A stretch of 64,000 bases of DNA from Gymnopus androsaceus JB14 (lineage: Eukaryota > Basidiomycota > Agaricomycetes > Agaricales > Omphalotaceae): positions 123,610 through 187,609 of the forward strand of contig ML769506.1 in assembly GCA_009733575.1 (NCBI GenBank). The letters are read 5' to 3'. A program made the translations under genes and the position numbers. Below are positions 53,378-63,089 of the stretch, piece by piece; positions within the stretch are counted from its first letter, which is position 1; every line of letters starts with the position of its first letter. Below the pieces are notes generated by a model that saw nothing but the letters and a program-made list of their open reading frames with translations, was not told the origin of the DNA and did not search any database.

Positions 53378-55185
53378 TCAGCGCGTTCGGTCGAGTTCCC
53401 TCTCCTTCAGTTCAACCGTTGAAGCTTTGGCCATGAACATCTTGTCTGAACACCAGCCATTGTATCGCCAGCGAAAAAGACCACCCGCTGAATATTGGAC
53501 AATGGACCGACGCTGTTCATGATCTTGAACAGGAATGTTAGAGTGAGTAATTAAGGCGGATGGAAAGAGGATGGTGGCACCCGGAGGAAACCTAATGACA
53601 AGCTTCAAGTTCCATAGTACAAGGTGACCACCTTTGTTGGGATCATAGTTCCCAAGCGCTGTGTCAGCGCACCAACCATGTGCAATGTTACCAGCATCAA
53701 GGTGCGGAGGGGTTACCATGCGTGGGCCAAAATTAACAGTCATAGCTGCGAAAACTGTCTTCAAAGATGTTGGGTGAAGTTGGGGATTTCGCTGGATATG
53801 TTCTGTAAGAGTTTCTTTATATTCAATGTATGTCTGGTGAGCAAACGAATTGAACACAGCTGAAAGCACAATAAGCCAGCTGCAGAGGCTACGTAGAACA
53901 ATCACAAATAAGAACTTACAGTTGGTGAAGCCCACTAGACGTCTCATATTGGGATGCTGGTGAAGCCTCTCCATGGCTTCCTGGTTCGCTTTTCCAGAGA
54001 TCTGGACGTTCCCTGGCACCTCGCGACCTCCGCTGTAGCTGATGCCCGCAGCACGAGCCATAAATTCCCCTCGAGGATGGTGTTCTTCTTTAGCAGCAAA
54101 CGAACTCTCCGTCTTGCATCGAGCCACAGCTTGGTCAAGGTTGGACGTGCTGTTGGCCCAGTCTCCGCTCTCTTCTGCACTCGGAGGGACACCGGCAGCA
54201 CTGAAATGATGCGGTCTTGAGCATCTACAAGAACAATGCAGGTGCTAAGGAAAGCAACCAGTGAATATAGCAACAAAAGCAAGGGCAGAGGACTTATGTG
54301 CCGTCCCACTCCAGCAGACGAAATTCACGATCTGTGAGGAGCGCTAGATGCCTCCAAAGGCTCAAAAGCCCAGCAGAGAGCTTTCCACCTTTCCGATTGC
54401 CAACCCAGCCAGAGGAAGCTACGGGGAGCGTCGACGAGTCAAAATCACCAATGCGATTGGGGCAAGCGTTCTTCACATTCTTGACAGCTCGAGGCCTAAG
54501 CTCATTTTCAACCTCGCGGACCTGAGCTGTTTCAGCACGCTGTGCCCTCTGACGGACACGCTTATTTGCATTCTTCCTAGCCTTACGCCATTCTTTGCCA
54601 TGGAGCTCGAGGGAAGGGTCGACGGGTTGTTTTTCATCTTCAAAAGAAGGAATGAGGGAGAGTGATGATGGTGTAGAATTCCGTTGAGGCGGGCTGGGTT
54701 GCTGGAGAAAGTTTGCAGAGTCTTCTTCGTCCTTGAGCTCAACATTCTCATCATCAACAACCTCTACTCCCTCAGTAACATCCCTCCGAACCTGGCCGTC
54801 CTTTTCCAAAACATCCTCCAAGCTAAAGCTTGGAAACTGTAGCTTATGCGCTTTGAATGCGGCGCGGGTGAGAACTACGGGTGAAAAAGGTTAGCGTGCT
54901 GAAAAGGAGGGCTGTGGAAAAAGGCTTAAGAACAAGGGCTGGCATTCCCAGAACTTTGAGTCGCTACCTGCTCCGGTGAGAGAGTTAGCTGCACCTCAAG
55001 CCCTGGGCTGCCAGCCGAAGAACGCGTGTAAAGACTGAAAGTGCCAGCTTTCACAAGACTTTGAGGTGCTACCTGCTCTGGTGAGAGAGTTAGCTGCATC
55101 CCTAGGCCTCAAGCTATTGGCAGCTCCCCAAAACGTGCAGAATTGAACAAACGGTAGAAGAAACGGCGCCACACTTACCAGGCAT
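53378..55185 (-). CDS. TET/JBP-family-like 2OG-Fe(II) dioxygenase
   Basis: The family includes DNA 5-methylcytosine/thymine oxidases; basidiomycetes have many copies. I start at ATG 55185 with a tiny first exon (ATGCCTG) spliced to VLTRAAFKAHKLQFPSFSLE. A charged disordered part follows with KEWRKARKNANKRVRQR, then WVGNRKGGKLSAGLLSLWRH. The oxygenase part reads RGEFMARAAGISYSGGREVP, MRRLVGFTN (intron) SVFNSFAHQTYIEYK, and VFAAMTVNFGPRMVTPPHLD with the HxD iron site. It continues NKGGHLVLWNLKLVIRFPPG, ATILFPSALITHSN with the distal His, and RRSIVQYSAGGLFRW with the 2OG-binding Arg. Stop at 53378-53380. All metal and cofactor residues are present, so activity is plausible. Substrate is inferred, not shown. 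Confidence 0.82.
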
Positions 55186-55404
55186 CCTGGGACCTGGGGC
55201 AGCTTTATGAAAAGATTTGCTGCAATCAATCTAGATGATAAATTCCAGAGATTTTGATTTATTTTGAAGGTAATAAGCCCAATCGAAGCTAGTTGAGGTC
55301 TGCAGGAAAGGTTGGAGAGTAAACGGGCTTAGGCGCTCACCGTGAACCGTGCACATGATTTGGCAATGATTTGGCGCTAATTTTCAAAGCGCTGATTGTC
55401 CTTT

Positions 55405-56466
55405 GCTCAACTGCTTCCACAGATGTCGCCAAAACAGGCCCCAAAGTCTTTACTGAACGAGCATCAAACGACGAAGTGGTGCCTGCTGTCGCCGTACAAG
55501 ACTCCTATTACGATAATACTTACCTCTGACCTTCATTTTAGCACAAAATATGCCTATAGATGGACAAGCAACGTCATGTACAAGCTCCGGAGGATTCCAA
55601 ACATCAGACGGAACTCTCTACGTCTCCAAACCCTTCAAGTCAAATCTTCCAAGAAACTGCGCCCTGTTATAACCTTTGCACCAAGGCAGTCTACCTTTGA
55701 TATGTATAACGAAAGTTCTGGCGCGAATGAATTCTGGGTGCGTTTATTAACCAAGCCAACCAACTCGACCTCCTTTTTCAACTTGTCTTATTTAGGGATT
55801 CTTCACCCTTTTCTGGATCTCCATATTCATCTTCACCGTACGAACGTGTGTCCGAAGTATCGAAACCAACAGACATGCGTTCAACCTTGTATTCGCTACC
55901 ATGTTCTCCAAAGATGCTATCACTCTGGCCGAGTGACGCTGCGTTGGTCGGAAATACAAGCATTTGTGTCCTCTTTGCCAAAGCCATCTCGAATAGATGG
56001 ATCCGTTATCATTAGGCTGGACTCATCATTCAGCATATTTTCCAGACTTCGGTGTTGATTGTAGCTGTGGGTTGGACGTTTAATCGGTGTGTCTTCCTCT
56101 TCTTCTTGCGTTGTTCCAATTTCAACCATGTCCAACAATAGTGACTGGCCATAGGTCCAATCCAGCTTCTTCACTCTCCACACACTCGTCATGATCATGA
56201 AGGTGCATTCTTACATGACCATAAACGGCTATCTCCAACCCATATCCCAACAATCCCAAGCCATCCTCAAAGAACTTCGTGCTGCGACTGAAACTGAGGG
56301 AGGTTGGGAGCATTCGATATCCGTGGCCAACGGGTCTTCCTTTACCGTCGAGTCTTCCCAAGCTCGTACTTCAGGAGGTTCCTCTCCGATAGGCACATAC
56401 ACACCGCCGGTTATAGATGGTGCGAAACCCTTGTGTGTGGATCCAGAGACGGCGAAAACGTCTATC
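55405..56466 (+). pseudogene. are2: Sterol O-acyltransferase (ARE/SOAT) gene fragment, decayed
   Basis: Recognisable pieces in order: DVAKTGPKVFTERASNDEVV, RQSTFDMYNESSGANEF then GFFTLFWISIFIFTVRTCVR, and FATMFSKDAITLA. Next are SDAALVGNTSICVLFAKAIS, NRWIRYH, AGLIIQHIFQTSVLIVAVGW and TLVMIMKVHSYMTINGYLQP. This is the N-terminal half of the MBOAT enzyme that esterifies sterols in the ER. The copy has a shift after DAITLA and an in-frame TAG after RWIRYH. The catalytic C-terminal half is absent. It is a host gene fragment captured by the 14-kb element and no longer functional. Confidence 0.7.
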
Positions 56467-58095
56467 TAGTTCACGCTTTGGGCCATTCCTAGACGTTAAA
56501 GCCTATACGCCAGGTTTTAGAGGGCCTGAGGGGTTCGATTCGGGAAGATGGTAAGTTTATTCAGCTCGTTTTACCGTATTAACGTTAACTCGCTGAAATC
56601 AAGCTCGGCGCAAGAACTTTGGCTGGCTCTTCTACAACTGCTACCACGGCATCGACTACTCTAGTACAACCGTCTCCGCCACCTCCACCACAAGCTCAGC
56701 CACCTCTTCTTCATCTTCCTTGGATACGTCCACCGCTGGGTCGTCTGCTCCGATCGCTGGCACGGTGCAGGCCCTCCTCGAAGCCAGGTATCAACTTCTC
56801 CAACTTGAAGACATACGGCCGTGCGTCCAAACCTGATGGCTGCCAGAAGACGACGGAACGCGCTGCTCGAGACCCCGAGGAAGGTTGCTGGGTTGTTTGG
56901 GACTGGATATTTAGGGTGTGCACTTGGCATCTTCATGTTTCTCAGCAAGCAGGGTTTGCCGAGCTGGAACGCTCAACTTCGACGAAGCTGCTGCCAAATT
57001 CTTTGTTCGACATCAATACCAACCTAAATAGGTGAGCATGTTGTGTCTATTTAGTTCTCTCTAAGATATTTCTCAAAATGTCTTTAGTAAACGCGTGGAC
57101 TCTAGCCATCCAGGACCTTTCTCTCCAACTCCTTCCACATTTCCAGCGTCACTTCCATCCACCAGTCCCTAGATCTCACCCAACTCCTGGTCCCATTGCC
57201 AAATTACAGCTCAAACGTGCCCCGCTTTAAGAAGACCAGTAGATTACGCTTTACATACGGAAAATATAAGTTTTTAACCTGCTTGCCTCTGCACCTAAGG
57301 CTTCATTTGTGAATTGCTATAATGCTCAGTATGTGTGTATGTTGACATATCATTCTGCATGCTATGATAAAGGATATGACAGCTGGCTGGCTAGTACAGA
57401 GTGAAAAGTAGGATGTTCGAGAGTCAAAGCGTCTATAAGTTTTTGATTTTTGATAGAGGTACTCAAAGGTGCATACCTAGCACTGAATCCATGGCAAGGG
57501 AGGTTGGATCAGTTTGACAACACCAGAGCTACTTTGCGCCCAGCTATCACAATTTATACTGGTATGCAATGTGCTACCAATCAAGATGTTATCAAGCAAG
57601 TAAATCAAAAAAAGCAAAGTGATCGCTGGAGCACATATTTCTGAGACTGAACTGTGCATCTTCCTTTTTAGCGATGCCTTCAATCTGGGAAAGGAGGTGC
57701 TGGGCGGGCAAGGGTCAGAACCGTAAGCAGAGCAAGGGCTTTTCTCTGGCAAAGCAGGTAAGCAGGATATATTAACATCTATCTAATCAGTCACATAGGC
57801 TGATAAAACTGGTGGACTAGGTATCGTTGGCAAAATTATGGACAAGGGAGGGAGTAAAGATGGTGTTCTGGGTGGCTGGTCTGCAACGAAGCAAGGTGTA
57901 GGTATAGCGTAATTAAAGTGAATCTGATAGGTGTACTGTATTGTTAGCAAGATAATGAGGGAGTCGGAGGATATACGTGGTTGTTTAAAGCGATTAAAGA
58001 AAGGCTAGTAGGCTTATGGATTCGGTTCGAAGGAATGAGAAGGGAAAAAAAGACGCAGCAATGTTTAAGTGCAGTTTTGAAATCAAAAATTGAGA
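56467..58095. other. Unassigned DNA inside the element
   Basis: Coding-like fragments occur on the plus strand: VKAYTPGFRGPEGFDSG and NFGWLFYNCYHGIDYSSTTV around 56490-56680, and AYLALNPWQGRLDQFDNTRA around 57450-57620. I can assign none of them and see no continuous gene. They may be further captured host fragments. Confidence 0.35.
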
Positions 58096-59542
58096 CTATG
58101 TTTGGCGAGAGATGGGCATAAGGTTTGAGTCAATTTCAGACCAAAAGTCTCTAAGATGCTTCAGATGAAGACGAGCTGCGTCTCGCTCCCAAACATCATT
58201 AGATTGAGGGTCGAGCAGCTGCCTTACTTTAATAAACCCTGGGTTTCCCCAAAAATAAACCATTCTTCGCCACGTATTGTAGGCTGTTGGGATTTGTGTT
58301 TGGTCTAATTAATGAATGTTAGCACTGGAGATGATGAAGGTAGATAATACCCACCTCGTGATGGATTGAGACGTGTCCTATGACGCCAAGTTTTAGTCGC
58401 TACTGCATTTTCTGCCCAATGGAAGAGATTGGTTTTCCTTTGGTACTCCCTGTGAGACCACCCTAATTCCGTCAAAATTCCAGTGAAAGTCTGCACGCGG
58501 CCATTCTCATAGGTGTAACGCTGCGTCTTTGGACCCCCTTTCTCGGGACAAAACCTGAGAGACTGGAGTAGCTGTTCTGCCCTAAGGCAAAGCAAAACTA
58601 TTTCAAAGAACAAGGCGCTTGCACCTCAATGTTGTTGAAATGATACAGATTCAAGCGGGATGCTTAAGCTTCTGCACACTTCTTTGATGGTGTTTCCGTG
58701 AAGAGTTGTAGGAATAGGTATGGCCATGATTTGAGGGCTTATAAGCCCCAAAGAGGTGACGGAGGAACCTGGTGTTAAAAGAGAGGGTGAGGGCAAAGTA
58801 TGCCTGGATCGACCTATAGCTTGGTATGGATGAGACGCAAGGGCAATGCGTTCATTTCGAGGCTGAATCAACACCCTTGCCTCTGTACGTGGTGAGAGAT
58901 TGGATAAGGAAGGAAATGATGATGCGTAGACATAGGGGTTAATGAAAATTACAAGGAAGTGAAGATGGTGGAGAAGCGTGGAAGTGAAGGGGGCACGCTC
59001 ATATGAACTAAGGAATGATTGGACGGCTCCAGAGTTGACATCCATTGCAAGTATATCGGTCAGTGGAGAAGAGTGGATTCCATTCACGGTTGCATTGCAG
59101 AGAGACCCTAGGAACCGAAACCCTGGAGTTTGGGATATATTCCAACTATTTATAGTCGGCACTACAGCAGAGAGTAGTGTATGTTCCTCATCCAAGAGAG
59201 CATCATGGAGCTCAGGAGGGAGTGTCACAGCTGCATCCACATCCAAGCCAAGCTTGCACTGCAGTGCACGAACAAACGTGCCAACGGAAACCATAACTGT
59301 ACTTGCTTGAAATAGCAGCTCAGAAGAGAGAATGGGTATGTTATAAAAGGAGTGAATGGCAGAAGCTGGGCTTTCCTTGTGAGGAGCTAAAGCAATGTGC
59401 ATTGAGACGTCTAGGATGAAAGTTAAGCATTAATATTAAATTTGCATGCACAAATAAAATACTTACCAGTGAAAACAGTCTGTAAAAGAAATTCAAGGTC
59501 GTTATTAGGGATCTCAGCTTGGAAGCCTGGCTCTGAGGCCAT
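58096..59542 (-). CDS. Uncharacterised element-encoded protein
   Basis: Unrecognised gene. A first exon from ATG 59542 reads MASEPGFQAEIPNNDLEFLL and splices (intron about 59410-59466) to DVSMHIALAPHKESPASAIH. The main exon continues FVRALQCKLGLDVDAAVTLP, TINSWNISQTPGFRFLGSLC and LTDILAMDVNSGAVQSFLSS to about 58630. Further exons read CPEKGGPKTQRYTYENGRVQ and FHWAENAVATKTWRHR, then IPTAYNTWRRMVYFWGNPGF and WERDAARLHLKHLRDFWSEI, with TAG at 58096-58098. About 390 residues if complete; the junction near 58600 is not resolved. No known domain, signal peptide or membrane segment. Position between cargo and integrase suggests a role in the element's own life cycle, which is inference. Confidence 0.55.
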
Positions 59543-59776
59543 GTTGGAGTTGGTAAAGAATGAAGATATTTTCTCACACGGCCTTGTGGTTATGAGATTT
59601 GGCGTTAGGCTCCTCAAAATTACCAGTACCTGTGGGCTAGATTAACTGTAAAAGTATTTGAGGCTCAGATAGGTTTTACAGTTTTTGAATCTCGATATAT
59701 GCAATAAATTTCGATGTTTATCAAAGATTAACAGTTTTTATTATTTGACTTCAGCTGTGCGTGACCATGGTGTTCC

Positions 59777-61818
59777 ATGAGCAAACGCCGCAACTTGTTC
59801 ACCGCCAACATGTTCAAACCAAAGTCGCTCCAATTCTTGTTGATTTATGCTATAACTCTTCTCCTTTTGACTCGTTATTGGTCAGCCAGTCTTGCCTGCT
59901 ATGCCAGTAACGTCAACGGCACCAATCCAATCCCTCAGGATACTGGTGGACCTGGGCCGATATCCCAAGACGCACTGCTGCTGAATAAATTTCGAGAACA
60001 TTACCATCATTTTGAGTCAGCAGTTACTCAGGTTCGCAGCCAGGAAACCGATGTTTTCCTCCTGGAGGTACTGGGAGAGGATGTCAATGATTTTTCTGCA
60101 GTCGTTAATGAGGTACATACCTACACCCTCTGCTTATTCACCGACTAAACTCATTTAATCTGTAGTATTCCCATGTTTTTCCAGATCAGTCGGAATGGCA
60201 AACTCTCCGCACAAATCTCCAGCTCATGCTCCTTGACATTCGCAGCCTTCATGGCGAGAGTACGGAGCGATCTCAACAAGGACGTCCAACGATTGTTCAC
60301 CAGGAGCGAACTGGACGCCCTGGCCGTCCTCGCACTGTCATCAATCGGGATTTCTTGAACTGGGCTTATACTCAACGCACGACTTCAGGTATTGGCCACT
60401 TTTTAGGCCTCAGTCGTAACACTGTGAGGCGATCATTGCTTGAATATGGGTTCGCTCCTTCTGGTGCTAATCCTTTCCCTTCCAACACGAGCACTAGTAA
60501 TGCTGAGGCTGAGGATGAGGTCCTTGACCCCTCACCATCCAATGCTCATACTGAGCTTCCTGCTGATATTCGAGATGCAGCATCATCTATAGCCTCTTCA
60601 TCAGGCTATTTGTCCAATATGTCTGATGAAGATTTGGATGGAATTATATGTTTGTTGCGCTCACATTATCCAAGGGCTGGCATTCGCATTCTTGACGGTA
60701 TGTTGAGAAACCTTGGTCACATCCTCCCTCAAGAGCGCATTCAGAAATCGCTTATCCACGTGGATCCTGTACATCGAGTCTTTGAATGCATTCGCATTCG
60801 GAGACGTCACTACAACGTCCCTGGCCCAAACTCCCTCTGGCACCACGATGGCCATCACCGTGAGTTTGTTGAACTTTGATAGACAATTGTTAAAATCTTT
60901 CCTAGGACTCATTCAATGGGGAATTGTCATCCATGGCTTCATAGATGGTTATTCTCGCACGATAACAGGGATGAGGGCAAGTGACAACAACCATTCACCA
61001 ACAGTACTATCTCTATTTCTCTCTGCTGCAGAGCAATATGGGCTTCCGTCGTGGGTCCGTGGCGATCATGGAGTGGAAAATATATGGGTTGCTGCTTTCA
61101 TGGAGCATGTTCGAGGTGCAGGTCGCGGATCTTATATATGGGGACGGTAAGAAATATTGCATACATTAGGTTTATGAAGCTTACATTTTCACTACTAAGC
61201 TCTGTTCATAACACGTGGATCGAACGGCTTTGGGTTGACGTATCCAACTACATTACCCAACATTGGAACAATCTGTTCACTGCACTGGAGCTTCAACATA
61301 GCCTGGACATCAACAATCCAAACCACATATGGTTGCTGCATCATCTCTTTCTCGGCACTATCAACGATGCAATAAGCTTCTGGATTAGAAGCTGGAATCA
61401 GCACCGGATCAAGCAGCGCAATGGTCCCAACTGTAGCCCTGAAGACATGTTCGGATTCGATATGCTTGTTCGGGGGATCCGAGGTGATTCGGTAGACCAG
61501 TTCGCAATGTCGGATGAAGAGCTTGAGGTTTTTGGTATTGATTGGGAAGGGCTACAGGACGAGACCCTACTCCGGGCGCTTCGTAAAAACTATGTGCATG
61601 AAGAGGGGACAAGTACATGGCATGGACGGCATGGCCCTCCTCCAAACTTAAACGAAGTGCAGGTAGACCCACCTTCCAGTAGACTGACCGCAATCCAAAC
61701 TCAGAGCCTCGATGGCGCTCTTCACCACATTCCTCGAAGCTCTGAGGAGGCTGACGTTGTTTGTCTCTGGGTTACCGCACTTGCACATGCTCGTACATTA
61801 TACCCTCATGATTTTTAG
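59777..61818 (+). CDS. DDE integrase (rve-like, HHDGHH type)
   Basis: The probable transposase of the 14-kb element. The N-terminal exon reads ASNVNGTNPIPQDTGGPGPI and HYHHFESAVTQVRSQETDVF. After an intron, GESTERSQQGRPTIVHQERT, then a helix-turn-helix region (NWAYTQRTTSGIGHFLGLSR, NTVRRSLLEYG). The catalytic core reads SLWHHDGHHR (first Asp), an intron, LIQWGIVIHGFIDGYSRTIT, and GLPSWVRGDHGVENIWVAAF (second Asp). After a last intron comes SVHNTWIERLWVDVSNYITQ (Glu). A C-terminal extension reaches TAG 61816-61818. All three acidic residues are present and introns keep frame, so it may be active. The start at 59777 is the first ATG in the open frame; a later one is possible. Confidence 0.85.
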
Positions 61819-62580
61819 CCAGTATTCATACTGTAGTTCTACATAACTGACTTCAATGCATGGTATAAAATATTGTGCGAGGTACAGCATCTACTCTAGC
61901 GTATAAATTCAAGAAAAACACGCGAATCAATGGGCGTCTATATGACATAAAAGGTACCGTCAAATGCGCACATCTGTTCATGATTGTTACTATTGTGGTC
62001 GAGAGGGACCTGAAACTGAGAAAGGGATCCAATTCTGGAATTAGGACTTGTCTTTCTCCCATGAAAGAGACACACTGTTCTTTGGCCGAAAGGCAGTTGG
62101 TGAAGAGCAAACAGAAGGTGTTTTCCATCGAAAGCGGAATGATGCGGAAATGAGGCGGGATCAACTTGATTTTGTAGACGTTGGATCAGTTCGACGCGAT
62201 GACGGCGCAAAGGAAAATGGACATGAAGTTGAGCATGTATGGGCTGAAGTTGGAAGTAAGCCAAATGAATTAGAATGCCCGACTAGTTTTGTTGCGAGGT
62301 GCAATTGCTGCCCATGGGGAGCAAATTGTGGGGAAAGTGGGGGGATATCTAAGCGAAATGGGTGCGAAATGGGGGCTAACAGGCCCTGTGTAAATTGATC
62401 TCTCCAAAGTTGAGACAGTCCAGTTATAAGCTGGCTCAAACAGATTGTGCAACGCTCTTCTTGATAGGTTACTAGCTGAATATAATACATTGTAGAGCTT
62501 TGATCGCCAAATAACTAGTAAATTTTACATGACCACAAGTAGCAGCGTAATCACCTGAAGCCATAGTTAAGACAACGAAT
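61819..62580. other. Non-coding right part of the element
   Basis: Several overlapping ORFs of about 100 codons on both strands, none with family features. No supported gene. Confidence 0.3.
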
Positions 62581-62666
62581 GTTGAAAGTTGAAGTTGGTC
62601 AAAAAAGTTGAATGTTCAAGTTGAACATGTGATTTAAAGTTGAAGTTGAAACACGAAGTTGAATTT
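62581..62666 (-). repeat. Right subterminal AAGTTGAA array
   Basis: AAGTTGAA, AGTTGAAGTTGAA and related words recur about six times, in inverse orientation to the array at 48654-48728. Confidence 0.75.
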
Positions 62667-62680
62667 ACAGTTAAAGCCGA

Positions 62681-62706
62681 AATATTTGGCGAAATATCAC
62701 CTCATA
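62681..62706 (-). repeat. Right terminal inverted repeat
   Basis: Inverse partner of 48590-48615, followed directly by the CAGACC target duplication. Confidence 0.9.
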
Positions 62707-62815
62707 CAGACCACTTCCTCTGTCACTCTCGACCGCGAAGAGACTCATCGTAAGAACGCTGGATCCACGAGGAAAGATTCTTGGCTACATTTACCAGTTT
62801 ACTTGTAGTGTTCCT
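62707..62815 (+). pseudogene. rps22 last-exon fragment, right of the 14-kb element
   Basis: CAGACCACTTCCTCTGTCAC, CTCGACCGCGAAGAGACTCA and AAGAACGCTGGATCCACGAG continue the rps22 fragment that stops at 48589. It lies upstream of F-box copy 4. Confidence 0.8.
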
Positions 62816-63089
62816 GTACTGTGTCCGACTCGTCAACTGGTACTTACTGTATGTTACCACAAAATGTTAACGGCAGTGAAATGTAACACCGAACATTTCA
62901 AGATTTTCAAGGTATTCTCCTCGCCTTCACAATCACTACTCTCAAGCTCCGAGTCAGATAAAAAGACTGCTTTACATAAGTACAAGACATGCAGTTGGCT
63001 GTAACGAATCCGGAGCGTGTCCAAATTTCGGCCCGCTCCTTCACATTGAACTTCCACCTCCACTTTCTTTCCAAATGCGTACGAACACC

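Larger units (their letters stand above)
48590..62706. mobile_element. 14.1-kb DNA transposon carrying integrase, TET/JBP and HECT-like genes
   Basis: The left end reads TATGAGGTCATTTTTCACC and the right end, inverted, TATGAGGTGATATTTCGCC; over 26 bp there are 22 matches. Exact CAGACC copies flank it (48584-48589 and 62707-62712). The paralogous segment at 47811 shows the unoccupied site. TTCAACTT words are clustered inside both ends in opposite orientation. It holds a HECT-like gene (+), a TET/JBP-like dioxygenase gene (-), a decayed sterol acyltransferase fragment (+), an unknown gene (-) and a DDE integrase gene (+). A 6-bp duplication with TAY...RTA ends is what I recall for the IS3EU superfamily, and Polintons also use 6 bp but need a polymerase, absent here. 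Superfamily assignment is inference. Confidence 0.9.

Noticed and set aside
53378..54127. Single-exon reading of the dioxygenase including a hydrophobic insert (FLFVIVLRSLCSWLIVLSAV)
   Set aside because: The insert is an in-frame intron with GTAAGT donor and TTTCAG acceptor. Removing it joins GFTN to SVFNSF as the family expects.
48590..62706. Polinton/Maverick identity for the 14-kb element
   Set aside because: The 6-bp duplication and integrase fit, but no polymerase B, packaging ATPase, protease or capsid-like gene was seen, TIRs are short, and ends are TA rather than AG.
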